Below are positions 14,816-22,459 of a DNA stretch of 26,488 bases, piece after piece. Position 1 is the first letter of the stretch; every line of letters starts with the position of its first letter. The translations under genes and the position numbers were made by a program. The DNA is from Prolixibacteraceae bacterium UBA6029. Lineage in GTDB: Bacteria; Bacteroidota; Bacteroidia; Bacteroidales; Prolixibacteraceae. The notes beneath the pieces are model-generated. The model searched no databases. It was not told where the DNA came from and worked only from the letters and a program-made list of their open reading frames with translations. The stretch covers positions 1 through 26,488 of the forward strand of contig DIZL01000022.1 of NCBI GenBank assembly GCA_002429385.1. The letters run 5' to 3'.

Positions 14816-15507
14816 TATAATTGCCTCCTGAAAAATAAGTGATATGAGGTGCTATAAAATGCAACAGCCACAAAAACAATCACGATACCTGACATTTCTC
14901 CTATACTACTTGAGGTTACAGAGAAGAGATGCATAAATGTACTATTAATCCTAAAAAGCATAAAAATGGCTAAAAGTATTATTCCCAGAATATATTTAGA
15001 AACAATAAGGACTAATATAGAATATAAGACTTTATTCTTTTTAAAAACTAGTGCAAAAAGAGTAGAGGTTGAATGAAATAAAACCCAGACTTGAAGCAAA
15101 AAGAAGAAAGAATGTTCTACTGAATTTGGACTATCATAACTAACTGGCTGATTAGTAAAAGCATTTGCAATACTAATAAAAACAAAAGTCAAAACGAATA
15201 ATGTCAAAGGGAATAATACAAAGGTTATAAGCTGCTTTGAAAGAAATTTCATCGTTCTTGACACAGGAATCAGGTGATACATTTGCATCGATTGGCTTTT
15301 TCTGGATTCCTGATAAGAGTTTATTGTAAATACGCTTGACAATACAGCGAAAACGGGGAAAAGAACTTTCGAGACTATTAAAAAATGGTCATCTACCAGA
15401 ATAAAAAGCGTTACCAATAATCCTATAGATATTGTTAGGTCTAACAACCAAATCACGTAATTCGACTTGAATTCAAATTTTAACATCTTTATAAAAGGAT
15501 GGTTCAT
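14815..15507 (-). CDS. ABC-2 type permease subunit
   Basis: A 230-aa integral membrane protein with about six hydrophobic segments, roughly at residues 18-37, 45-65, 93-113, 133-152, 160-182 and 201-221. Between TM2 and TM3 the segment SQMYHLIPVSRTMKFLSKQL resembles the P-V-S-R coupling region of ABC-2 permeases, which contacts the ATPase. There is no recognisable substrate signature. The partner ATPase gene ends 5 bp upstream and the GntR regulator gene overlaps the stop by one base. Transporters of this operon type often deal with envelope-active peptides or drugs; that role is inference only. Confidence 0.75.
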   Translation of the reverse strand: MNHPFIKMLKFEFKSNYVIWLLDLTISIGLLVTLFILVDDHFLIVSKVLFPVFAVLSSVFTINSYQESRKSQSMQMYHLIPVSRTMKFLSKQLITFVLFPLTLFVLTFVFISIANAFTNQPVSYDSPNSVEHSFFFLLQVWVLFHSTSTLFALVFKKNKVLYSILVLIVSKYILGIILLAIFMLFRINSTFMHLFSVTSSSIGEMSGIVIVFVAVAFYSTSYHLFFRRQL

Positions 15508-15512
15508 GATTA

Positions 15513-16355
15513 CTAGTTTTGAGAGGTGAAAATTCGTGAAATTTCTATTGAATGAGCTATTGATGCACTAAAGAGCAATTCAATATCTAATTGTCCTGGC
15601 TGGCTGGTATGATTGGTAGAAACTGTTTCGTTTTGATTGAAACTGTCCGCTTTAAAAAGCAAATCATTGGGAGCGATCTGATCGGCAGTTAAACCGAATG
15701 CGAGTTTTTCTGCAATACGCTCGATGGATTCGTTGATGATAATCTTTCCATGGTTTTCAATGATGATTCGATCTATTAGATTGGCTAAATCACGCACCTG
15801 GTGAGTAGCCATGATGATAGTCTGGTTTTCATTAAAAGAAGATGCTACCAATTTACGGAACATTGCCTTTGAAGGAATATCCAGTCCATTTGTGGGTTCG
15901 TCGAATAGTAATAGCCGGCAATTTGTGCACAACGCAAAACTCAGAACAACTTTACGCTTGTCTCCAAATGAAAGCCTTTTTAGTGATGAATCGAGGGTCA
16001 ATCCAAATTCAGAAATGCATTGATCGAAGAAATCATAATCAAACTGAGGATAGAATCCCGCATACAAATTACGAAATTGCTTGACCGTGATGTTGGTAAA
16101 TTCGCTTAAGTCGCTCACTACAAATATATCCTGTAACATCTCCGGTTCACGAAGTGAAGCTTCGTAGTCGAAAACTTTGCAGGAGCCTCCTTTTGGAATG
16201 AGAAATCCGGCAATGAGGTTGAGCAAGGTTGTTTTTCCTTCTCCATTAAGTCCAAGTAATGCATAAATGGCACCTTCCTTAATCGATAGGTTTAGGTCGG
16301 TATAGACCTGATGTTTTCGCTGGTAATGAAAGTCCAGATTCTTAATTTCTATCAC
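15513..16355 (-). CDS. ABC transporter ATP-binding protein
   Basis: A 280-aa ATPase subunit. Walker A is GLNGEGKTT (35-43), the signature is LSFGDKRK (128-135, with D instead of the usual Q after SFG), Walker B is LLLFDEPTNGLD (148-159), and the switch His lies in ATHQVRD. Residues after about 215 form a C-terminal extension without a known motif. It starts with GTG at 16355; no in-frame ATG is near and MIEIKNLDF is the normal start of such proteins. It is the first gene of the operon with the permease and GntR regulator. Its start codon lies 8 bp from the putative operator, so the leader is very short. Confidence 0.92.
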   Translation of the reverse strand: MIEIKNLDFHYQRKHQVYTDLNLSIKEGAIYALLGLNGEGKTTLLNLIAGFLIPKGGSCKVFDYEASLREPEMLQDIFVVSDLSEFTNITVKQFRNLYAGFYPQFDYDFFDQCISEFGLTLDSSLKRLSFGDKRKVVLSFALCTNCRLLLFDEPTNGLDIPSKAMFRKLVASSFNENQTIIMATHQVRDLANLIDRIIIENHGKIIINESIERIAEKLAFGLTADQIAPNDLLFKADSFNQNETVSTNHTSQPGQLDIELLFSASIAHSIEISRIFTSQN

Positions 16356-16362
16356 AGTGTCG

Positions 16363-16384
16363 GTGTATTAGTTAATTAATACAC
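16363..16384 (-). promoter_or_regulatory. Putative GntR/YtrA operator
   Basis: A perfect 8-bp inverted repeat, GTGTATTA (16363-16370) and TAATACAC (16377-16384), with the 6-bp centre GTTAAT. Size and layout are typical of YtrA-type operators. It overlaps the last base of the -7 box and would cover the transcription start, so binding should repress the operon. Confidence 0.65.
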
Positions 16385-16391
16385 AAATATA
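16384..16391 (-). promoter_or_regulatory. -7 box (TATATTTG) of the ABC operon
   Basis: A minus-strand match to TAnnTTTG, 29 bp before the GTG start and abutting the operator. No clear -33 TTTG is found at 17 nt. Confidence 0.5.
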
Positions 16392-16479
16392 CATACTCTA
16401 TTGATATTTCCTAATAAATACCATAAAAAACGACTTTACTATAAAGGCAGTATCGATAGATATTTTTAAATAAAACCAA

Positions 16480-16773
16480 TTAATATTTTAAGCTTCTCAT
16501 ATTCTTGCTGTTATTCCAAAAGCGAAGAAGCTCTACATGGCTTTCATTAACAATCTTATAAAACAAGGTGATTTGTTTGTTGATTACACAGCGCTTAATA
16601 CCAATCCGATCGGTACTCTGAAATTCAACATTCCCTTTCACAAGAATGGATCTAATATCGTAAACTTTATCAATGAAGTTCTGCACTTCTTTTTCTGACC
16701 AGTTAAGTGATAGAAATTCAATGATTTCGAAATAATCCTGCCGGGCAATCTTATTCCAGCTAACGGTTCTCAT
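16480..16773 (-). CDS. ParE/RelE-superfamily toxin
   Basis: A 97-aa basic protein with the RelE/ParE fold pattern: strand RTVSWNKIARQDYFEIIEFL with the helix continuing through SEKEVQNFIDKVYDI, then the strands RIGIKRCVINKQITLFYKIV and HVELLRFWNNSKN. The I-x-x-x-x-x-L-x-Y-x-I/V core and the C-terminal FW-x-N-x-x-N motif fit ParE-type toxins of Bacteroidetes. The target (gyrase or mRNA on the ribosome) cannot be read. Its ATG overlaps the antitoxin stop (ATGA), the usual coupling in such modules. Confidence 0.85.
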   Translation of the reverse strand: MRTVSWNKIARQDYFEIIEFLSLNWSEKEVQNFIDKVYDIRSILVKGNVEFQSTDRIGIKRCVINKQITLFYKIVNESHVELLRFWNNSKNMRSLKY

Positions 16774-17015
16774 TTAAACTTCAGGTTGGGAAATTTATCT
16801 TTAGCTTCCTTCATGACTTCATCATGCGAATATGTTCCTTCCTCTTCACTAACCTTTAAAGCCTGATCAATTGCCTCATTCTCTTCCACAGTTAACTTGT
16901 AAATATTCCCCAATTTGAGTACTTCAAGTAACTGATGGTAGACTTTTTGAAAGTCATCCTCATTGAGACTTTCAATATTCCTTATGATTTGATCTTTTAA
17001 TTCAAGTGTACTCAT
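16770..17015 (-). CDS. Antitoxin of the ParE/RelE-type module
   Basis: An 81-aa acidic protein preceding and overlapping the toxin gene by 4 bp. It has helices LKDQIIRNIESLNEDDFQKV and LEVLKLGNIYKLTVEENEAI, and an acidic C-terminal tail with TYSHDEVMKEAKDKFPNLKF. The tail probably wraps the toxin. No clear DNA-binding domain can be assigned by eye. The paralogue at 14097-14357 shares most of the sequence and the promoter. The start is the ATG at 17015; the frame extends to a TTG or similar codon at 17021. Confidence 0.8.
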   Translation of the reverse strand: MSTLELKDQIIRNIESLNEDDFQKVYHQLLEVLKLGNIYKLTVEENEAIDQALKVSEEEGTYSHDEVMKEAKDKFPNLKFK

Positions 17016-17031
17016 AACCAACTGTTTTTAA

Positions 17032-17060
17032 CAAATTTAGTATTTATTCCTGAAATCAAA
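17032..17060 (-). promoter_or_regulatory. Promoter of the toxin-antitoxin operon
   Basis: The -7 box is TAAATTTG (17032-17039) and the -33 box TTTG (17057-17060), spaced by 17 nt. Box types and spacing are identical to those of the orphan antitoxin gene. Confidence 0.62.
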
Positions 17061-17065
17061 TATAA

Positions 17066-17094
17066 AAAAACCACCCTTCCGTGGAAAGGTGGTT
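17066..17094 (-). terminator. Hairpin terminator upstream of the toxin-antitoxin operon
   Basis: The stem AACCACC(C)TTCC pairs with GGAAAGGTGGTT (17069-17094), followed on the minus strand by a T-run (TTTTTTTATA). It lies 54 bp before the antitoxin start, matching the hairpin 52 bp before the orphan copy. Confidence 0.65.
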
Positions 17095-17143
17095 TCGATT
17101 TATAGATTGTAAGCAACCGATCCGTCGAGACGGTACTGAGGCT

Positions 17144-17173
17144 TACGAAAAACACCGCCAACAGTAGTTGGCG
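17144..17173 (-). terminator. Terminator of metG
   Basis: CGCCAA (17156-17161) and TTGGCG (17168-17173) form a perfect 6-bp stem with a 6-nt loop. On the minus strand it is followed by GTGTTTTTCG. It starts 12 bp after the metG stop. Confidence 0.5.
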
Positions 17174-17184
17174 AAGTTGTACGA

Positions 17185-19218
17185 TTATTTAATTTCTGAC
17201 CCGTTCTTTATGGGCTGAACGGGAGTTACAAATTTCAGTGATCCATCGGCATCCTGTGCCATCAGGATCATGCCTTGCGATTGGATACCTTTTAGTTCTT
17301 TGGGTTCGAGGTTTACCAGAATGCTGACCTGTTGTCCTATGATTTCTTCAGGATTATAGTATTCAGCAATTCCTGAAACCACGGTACGTTTATCGATGCC
17401 GGTATCAATCAATAGCTTTAACAGTTTTTTGGTCTTTGGTACACGTTCCGCATCAAGAATCGTGCCGGTACGGATATCCATCTTATTAAAATCGTCAAAC
17501 GTGCAATTCTCTTTTTGAGGAGCTACTTCAGCATTGGCGGTTTCGTTGGCCTTTTTGGTTGCCAGCAGCTTGTTTACCTGCCTTTCGATCACCTCATCCT
17601 CAATCTTCTCAAACAACAGTTCCGGGGTATTTGTTTGGTGACCTGCCAACAATAAATCGGTCCGTCCAAGATTACTCCAGTTCAGTTCGTCCATATTCAG
17701 GAAGATGCGTAGCTTATCCATGCTGAACGGTAGAAATGGCGCAAAGATGATGGTCAGATTGGCTGTGATCTGCAAGCTGACGTACATGATGGTTTTTACG
17801 CGTTCAGGATCAGTTTTGACTACAATCCATGGTTCTGCATCAGCCAGGTATTTGTTGCCCAAACGGGCCAAATCCATGGCGTATTTAAGCGCTTCCCGGA
17901 AACGGTATTGTCCGATACTCTTTTCTACCTCAGCCTTGATTGCTGAAATCTCGGCCAAAGCAGTCTGGTCTGTTTCGGTAAGGCTACCACAAGCGGGTAC
18001 TTTCCCTTCGTAATATTTCTGCGTCAAAACCAATGCACGGTTAACGAAATTGCCAAGTACGGCTACCAGTTCATTGTTATTGCGGCTCTGGAAATCTTTC
18101 CAGGTAAAATCATTGTCTTTGGTCTCAGGTGCATTGGCTGTCAATACATATTTCAGTACATCTTCCTTGCCCGGGAAATCATCGAGGTATTCATGAAGCC
18201 ATACGGCCCAATTGCGCGAGGTTGAAATCTTGTCGCCTTCCAGGTTCAGAAATTCGTTGGCAGGAACGTTTTCAGGCAAAATATAGGAACCTTCAGCTTT
18301 GAGTATAATTGGAAAGATGATACAATGAAACACAATGTTGTCTTTACCAATGAAATGCACCAATTTTGTTTCCGGATCTTTCCACCATTTTTCCCATTCC
18401 GGAGTCCATTCTTTGGTTGCCGAAATATATCCAATCGGTGCATCGAACCAAACGTAAAGCACTTTGCCTTCAGCACCTTCAACAGGAACCGGAATGCCCC
18501 AGTCGAGATCGCGGGTAACTGCACGTGCCTGTAATCCGCTGTCGATCCATGATTTGCACTGACCGTAAACATTCGATTTCCATTCTTTGTGTCCTTCCAG
18601 AATCCATTCTTTCAGCCAGGGTTCATAATCGCCAAGTGGTAAATACCAATGTTTGGTTTCTTTTAATTCAGGAACGTTGCCGCTGATCATCGATTTTGGA
18701 TTGATCAGTTCATTTGGACTGAGTGCACTTCCGCAGCTTTCGCATTGGTCGCCATATGCTTTCTCGAATCCACATTTTGGGCATGTTCCGGTAATATAAC
18801 GGTCGGCCAGAAATTGTTTGTTTTCGGCATCATAATATTGTTCGGATGTTTTTTCAACGAATTTTCCATCCTGATATAGTTTCAGGAAAATTTCGGAAGC
18901 TGTCTGATAATGAATCGGATCGCTGGTCCGGGCATAAATATCAAATGAAATCCCGAAACGCTTAAACGAATCCTTGATCATTCCGTGGTATTTGTCCACG
19001 ATATCCTGCGGGGTCACTCCCTCATTCTTGGCCTTAAGTGTAATCGGCACGCCATGTTCGTCTGAGCCACCGATGAAAGCCACTTCCTGTCCGTTCATGC
19101 GAAGGAAACGGGCATAAATATCAGCGGGGATATACACACCTGCCAGATGTCCGATATGAACAGGACCATTGGCATAAGGCAAAGCCGAGGTAATCAGGGT
19201 ACGTTTAAAGTCAGTCAT
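17185..19218 (-). CDS. metG: Methionyl-tRNA synthetase
   Basis: A 677-aa cytoplasmic enzyme that charges tRNA-Met, needed for initiation and elongation. The class I HIGH motif is at 21-24 (NGPVHIGHLAG) and the KMSKS-type loop reads KISTS at 330-334. The zinc knuckle has Cys146, Cys149, Cys159 and Cys162. The anticodon-binding alpha domain runs from about 385 to 550. A C-terminal EMAP/Trbp111-like tRNA-binding domain begins near residue 573 (FDDFNKMDIRTGTI) and makes the enzyme a dimer. Length and domain order are normal for this phylum. TATCTTTG (minus strand, 19242-19249) is a good -7 promoter box 24 bp before the start. Confidence 0.98.
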   Translation of the reverse strand: MTDFKRTLITSALPYANGPVHIGHLAGVYIPADIYARFLRMNGQEVAFIGGSDEHGVPITLKAKNEGVTPQDIVDKYHGMIKDSFKRFGISFDIYARTSDPIHYQTASEIFLKLYQDGKFVEKTSEQYYDAENKQFLADRYITGTCPKCGFEKAYGDQCESCGSALSPNELINPKSMISGNVPELKETKHWYLPLGDYEPWLKEWILEGHKEWKSNVYGQCKSWIDSGLQARAVTRDLDWGIPVPVEGAEGKVLYVWFDAPIGYISATKEWTPEWEKWWKDPETKLVHFIGKDNIVFHCIIFPIILKAEGSYILPENVPANEFLNLEGDKISTSRNWAVWLHEYLDDFPGKEDVLKYVLTANAPETKDNDFTWKDFQSRNNNELVAVLGNFVNRALVLTQKYYEGKVPACGSLTETDQTALAEISAIKAEVEKSIGQYRFREALKYAMDLARLGNKYLADAEPWIVVKTDPERVKTIMYVSLQITANLTIIFAPFLPFSMDKLRIFLNMDELNWSNLGRTDLLLAGHQTNTPELLFEKIEDEVIERQVNKLLATKKANETANAEVAPQKENCTFDDFNKMDIRTGTILDAERVPKTKKLLKLLIDTGIDKRTVVSGIAEYYNPEEIIGQQVSILVNLEPKELKGIQSQGMILMAQDADGSLKFVTPVQPIKNGSEIK

Positions 19219-19241
19219 TGCAATCGATTTGTTGAGGGTGA

Positions 19242-19249
19242 CAAAGATA
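19242..19249 (-). promoter_or_regulatory. -7 box (TATCTTTG) of metG
   Basis: A minus-strand match to TAnnTTTG 24 bp before the metG ATG. No clear -33 box was found. Confidence 0.42.
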
Positions 19250-19850
19250 GTTGATTTTTTGAGCCGATAATGAAAAGTAATCAGTCTGAGTATTCAGAGA
19301 AATCGCTTTTAACATTTCAGAATTATTCCACAGTAAAAATGTTCTTCCGAAAATCAATCAGATTGTTTTCGACCAACACAAAATCCATCCGGGTAGGGAT
19401 TGCATTATATCTGGGCCTTATAATTTCATTTCAATTTAATTGCTATCTGTATTTAAATCTGCAAATATACACAGATAGAACACAGATAGAACACAGATGA
19501 TAAAAGGGAATCCCCTCCCAATCCCTGCCCTGCTAATGACTGCCTTCCTTGGATCAGACACTTAAAACGATGGATTTTGGGAATACAGACATTTTGAGGG
19601 AGCATACTAGTGTGTGACTTTTCCAGATAAAATGACAGATCGATAAAAAATAAGGATTTTTCATATCGTGCCTTAGAAAATCAATTCCCATATTTGATAA
19701 ATGTATTGCTATTTTTGTTCAGGTTAATCTCAGATTCGCTCAGGAAATACCTGACTCCAATTAAGAATGAATAAAAACTAACCCATCGATAGTTTTCTTC
19801 TTGAAAACCTGAAAATTATCATTAGTTTTACTCGCTTTTTTAGGACAGAT
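19250..19850. other. Non-coding region with a short 11-bp tandem repeat
   Basis: No supported gene. ACACAGATAGA occurs twice in a row with a third partial copy (19469-19500). A 76-codon frame that ends in this repeat (19270-19500) has no protein-like pattern. TATTTTTG at 19710-19717 resembles a -7 box and could start the leader transcript of trpB2, but its only TTTG partner is 13 nt upstream, which is too close. Confidence 0.4.
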
Positions 19851-19940
19851 ATGTACAATTCACCTTTATACGGAAAAGAATGGAACTGGCGTAACATTAA
19901 AATGGAAACGCGAGAATTACATATTGATTTATGGCCTTAA
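19851..19940 (+). CDS. Putative Trp-rich leader peptide of trpB2
   Basis: ATG at 19851, preceded by AGGA at a suitable distance, opens a 29-codon frame: MYNSPLYGKEWNWRNIKMET, then RELHIDLWP and a stop at 19938-19940. Trp is residue 11, 13 and 28, that is 3 of 29 codons, although Trp is the rarest residue in most proteins. The stop lies 3 nt before a 20-bp hairpin, and trpB2 starts 114 bp after the stop. This order is that of a classical amino-acid attenuator, where slow reading of Trp codons changes the fold of the RNA ahead. A Trp leader RNA motif has been described in Bacteroidetes (Bacteroid-trp, from memory); whether this is a member was not tested. Confidence 0.6.
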   Translation: MYNSPLYGKEWNWRNIKMETRELHIDLWP

Positions 19941-19993
19941 TGGCCAGAGAAAGGGATTTTCTGCGTTTATGCAGGAAATCCCTTTTCTGGTTT
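19932..19993 (+). promoter_or_regulatory. Putative tryptophan attenuator hairpins
   Basis: The main hairpin, 19944-19990, has about 20 bp, one bulged A, two G-U pairs and the loop GTTTAT (19965-19970). It ends in the U-rich stretch TTTTCTGGTTT (19983-19993), so it can act as a terminator. A smaller hairpin TGGCC/GGCCA (19932-19936 and 19942-19946) contains the last Trp codon of the leader frame and uses the bases CCA at 19944-19946, which the big stem also needs. CTGGC at the second Trp codon (19886-19890) can also pair with GCCAG (19943-19947). The structures are mutually exclusive, as an attenuator requires. The T-run is modest. Confidence 0.55.
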
Positions 19994-20054
19994 AAAAACG
20001 TAAATAAGTATAGAAAATAGAATTAAATCAATTACTAATCAAAAAATTAGCATC

Positions 20055-21431
20055 ATGGCCAGACAAAAGAAAATCTATCTCGATGAATCGGAAATGCCTA
20101 AACAATGGTATAACCTTGCACCTGATCTACCAACACCATTGAACCCTCCACTTGGGCCAGACGGAAATCCTGTGCGTCCCGAAATGCTGGCTCCTGTTTT
20201 CCCGATGAACCTCATCGAGCAGGAAGTCTCACAGGAACGCTGGATCGATATTCCTGAAGAAATCCGTCAGATCTTGTTTCAGTGGAGGCCAAGTCCGCTG
20301 ATCCGTGCATACGAACTGGAAGCAGCTCTTGGAACACCTGCAAAAATCTATTACAAGAACGAAGGTGTTTCACCTGCAGGAAGCCACAAACCCAATACCG
20401 CTGTTCCCCAGGCCTGGTACAACAAACAATTTGGAATCAAAAGACTGGTTACCGAAACCGGTGCAGGTCAGTGGGGCTCGGCTCTTTCGTATGCCTGTGC
20501 CCAGATTGGCGGAATTGAATGTAAAGTATACATGGTTCGTGTCAGTTTCGATCAGAAGCCTTTCCGTAAAATACTGATGCAAACCTGGGGCGGCAAATGC
20601 GTTGCCAGTCCAAGTATGGAAACACAGGCCGGACGTGATATCCTGGCTGAATATCCCGATACGCCGGGTAGTTTGGGTATTGCCATCTCTGAAGCCATTG
20701 AGGAAGCGGTGAGCGATCCAACAGGCAAAACCCGCTATGCCCTGGGTTCTGTATTAAATCATGTCATGCTTCACCAAACCATTATTGGTCTGGAAGCAAA
20801 GAAACAACTCGCTAAAGTGGGCATTAAGAATCCGGATGTCGTCATTGCGTGTTGCGGTGGTGGAAGTAATTTCGCCGGACTGTCCTTCCCTTTTATGTAT
20901 GAGAAAATTCATGGAGCCAATATTCAGATCATCGGTGCAGAACCAGCATCTTGTCCCACTTTGACCAAAGCGCCATTTATCTATGACCATGGCGATGTGG
21001 CTAAAATGACACCTCTGATGGCCATGCATAGCCTTGGACATAACTTTATTCCTGCACCGATACATGCAGGAGGATTGCGTTATCACGGCATGTCGCCACT
21101 GGTAAGCGCTTCGCTTCGTGATGGTTTGATGGAAGCACAGGCCATCAATCAAAGCGAATGTTTCGAAGCCGGATTATTGTTCCTGAGAACCGAAGGAATT
21201 ATTCCTGCTCCGGAAACGACACATGCCATCGCTGCAACTATCCGTGAAGCATTGAAAGCCAAGGAAGAAGGCAAGGAAAAAGTAATTCTGTTCAACTTCA
21301 GCGGACATGGCTTGATGGATTTGGTAGGTTACGACAAATACATGACTGGTCAGTTGTCTGATTACGAATATCCTGAACACGAAATTGAAAGAAACCTGGC
21401 CAAATTGGTAGGTTACCCAATGCCGAAATAG
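20055..21431 (+). CDS. trpB: TrpB2-type tryptophan synthase beta-like enzyme
   Basis: A 458-aa PLP enzyme. The PLP lysine is Lys112 in AGSHKPNTA, the catalytic Glu is Glu134 in TETGAGQWG and the phosphate cradle is CGGGSN (267-272). Classical TrpB1 has ETGAGQH; a W at this position, the long N-terminal extension (about 60 residues before the core) and the total length mark the TrpB2 group. TrpB2 makes tryptophan from indole and L-serine or O-phosphoserine, usually without TrpA, and may salvage indole. There is no trpA or other trp gene near it. It is monocistronic: a Trp-rich leader frame and hairpin precede it and a strong terminator follows. Confidence 0.95.
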   Translation: MARQKKIYLDESEMPKQWYNLAPDLPTPLNPPLGPDGNPVRPEMLAPVFPMNLIEQEVSQERWIDIPEEIRQILFQWRPSPLIRAYELEAALGTPAKIYYKNEGVSPAGSHKPNTAVPQAWYNKQFGIKRLVTETGAGQWGSALSYACAQIGGIECKVYMVRVSFDQKPFRKILMQTWGGKCVASPSMETQAGRDILAEYPDTPGSLGIAISEAIEEAVSDPTGKTRYALGSVLNHVMLHQTIIGLEAKKQLAKVGIKNPDVVIACCGGGSNFAGLSFPFMYEKIHGANIQIIGAEPASCPTLTKAPFIYDHGDVAKMTPLMAMHSLGHNFIPAPIHAGGLRYHGMSPLVSASLRDGLMEAQAINQSECFEAGLLFLRTEGIIPAPETTHAIAATIREALKAKEEGKEKVILFNFSGHGLMDLVGYDKYMTGQLSDYEYPEHEIERNLAKLVGYPMPK

Positions 21432-21485
21432 ACATTTGTCGCTCTCTGAATTTGCGTCTGACTTCGCATGAGTCGCTAAAGATCA

Positions 21486-21526
21486 AAAAGACTTAAAGGA
21501 ATTTTAAACCTTTAAGTCTTTTTTTT
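21486..21526 (+). terminator. Intrinsic terminator of trpB2
   Basis: A perfect 12-bp stem AAGACTTAAAGG/CCTTTAAGTCTT (21488-21499 and 21509-21520) with a 9-nt loop, running into a T-tract. It separates trpB2 from yitT. Confidence 0.88.
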
Positions 21527-21562
21527 GTATTAGCCTTATTATCATTCCAAATCAGTGATTTC

Positions 21563-22459
21563 ATGAAGAAAAAACATCAGAGCGATCTAATTAACTGGGA
21601 AAATATTTGGAATCCGAAGAGTTTACTTCAGATCTTTGTCGGTGCTGGCATGGCTGTATTTGCGATGAAAGGATTCATGATACCAAACCGGTTTATGGAT
21701 GGTGGCGTTACAGGAATTTCCCTACTGCTTCACGAAGCCTTTCACATAAACATCAGCCTTTTGGTTATTGTTTTTAATCTGCCGTTTATTTACCTAGGTT
21801 ATCAGAAAATAGGGAAAACCTTTGCTGTTCAAACAACACTTGCAGTCATCCTACTGGCTTTGGGTTTACAATTCATAGATATACAGCCTGTTACTACAGA
21901 CAAGCTGTTAATCGCCATTTTTGGAGGAATCCTTATTGGAACCGGTGTTGGATTAGTCATCCGGAGTGGTGGAGTGATCGACGGAGCAGAAGTGATTGCT
22001 GTATTTACCAGAAGACGAACAGGCTTTTCGAACAGTGAAATCATCATGCTATTCAATACATTCATTTTTGCAGGTGCGGCCTTTCATTTTGGCTTGGAAA
22101 CCGCAATGTATTCGCTCATCACCTATTTTGCCGCTACCAGGGCCACTGATTATATCGTGGATGGAATCGAGCAATACACTTCGATCAATATCATTTCATC
22201 GCAACACGAAAGAGTTAAGGATTTTCTGGTTAATGAAATGGGCAAAGGAATTACCGTTTACAAAGGCGAAAAGGGTTATCTGCCGGGCAGTTTCGATATC
22301 CGGACAGATTGTGAAATCATTGTGACAATTGTAACCCGCCTTGAGATTAACCAGATACAGGATTCAGTCATGGAAATTGATTCCAAAGCCTTTATTTATA
22401 TCCAAAGCATAAAAGAAGCAGCAGGTGGAATTTTAAAAGCAAAAGGACATGCGAAATAA
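21563..22459 (+). CDS. YitT family membrane protein (DUF161/DUF2179)
   Basis: A 298-aa inner-membrane protein. Five or six hydrophobic segments lie between residues 20 and 200; the segment RFMDGGVTGISLLLHEAF (about 43-60) is the signature of the family. A cytoplasmic C-terminal DUF2179 domain follows (about 210-290), with ISSQHERVKDFLVNEMGKGI and TVYKGEKGYL. YitT-type proteins are suspected transporters, but no substrate is established. The stop overlaps the start of the HD-domain gene by 11 bp, so the pair is very likely co-translated. Confidence 0.9.
   Translation: MKKKHQSDLINWENIWNPKSLLQIFVGAGMAVFAMKGFMIPNRFMDGGVTGISLLLHEAFHINISLLVIVFNLPFIYLGYQKIGKTFAVQTTLAVILLALGLQFIDIQPVTTDKLLIAIFGGILIGTGVGLVIRSGGVIDGAEVIAVFTRRRTGFSNSEIIMLFNTFIFAGAAFHFGLETAMYSLITYFAATRATDYIVDGIEQYTSINIISSQHERVKDFLVNEMGKGITVYKGEKGYLPGSFDIRTDCEIIVTIVTRLEINQIQDSVMEIDSKAFIYIQSIKEAAGGILKAKGHAK

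Noticed and set aside
19270..19500. 76-codon plus-strand frame after the metG promoter
   Set aside because: No recognisable family, no good ribosome binding site, and its end is the 11-bp ACACAGATAGA repeat. Probably chance.
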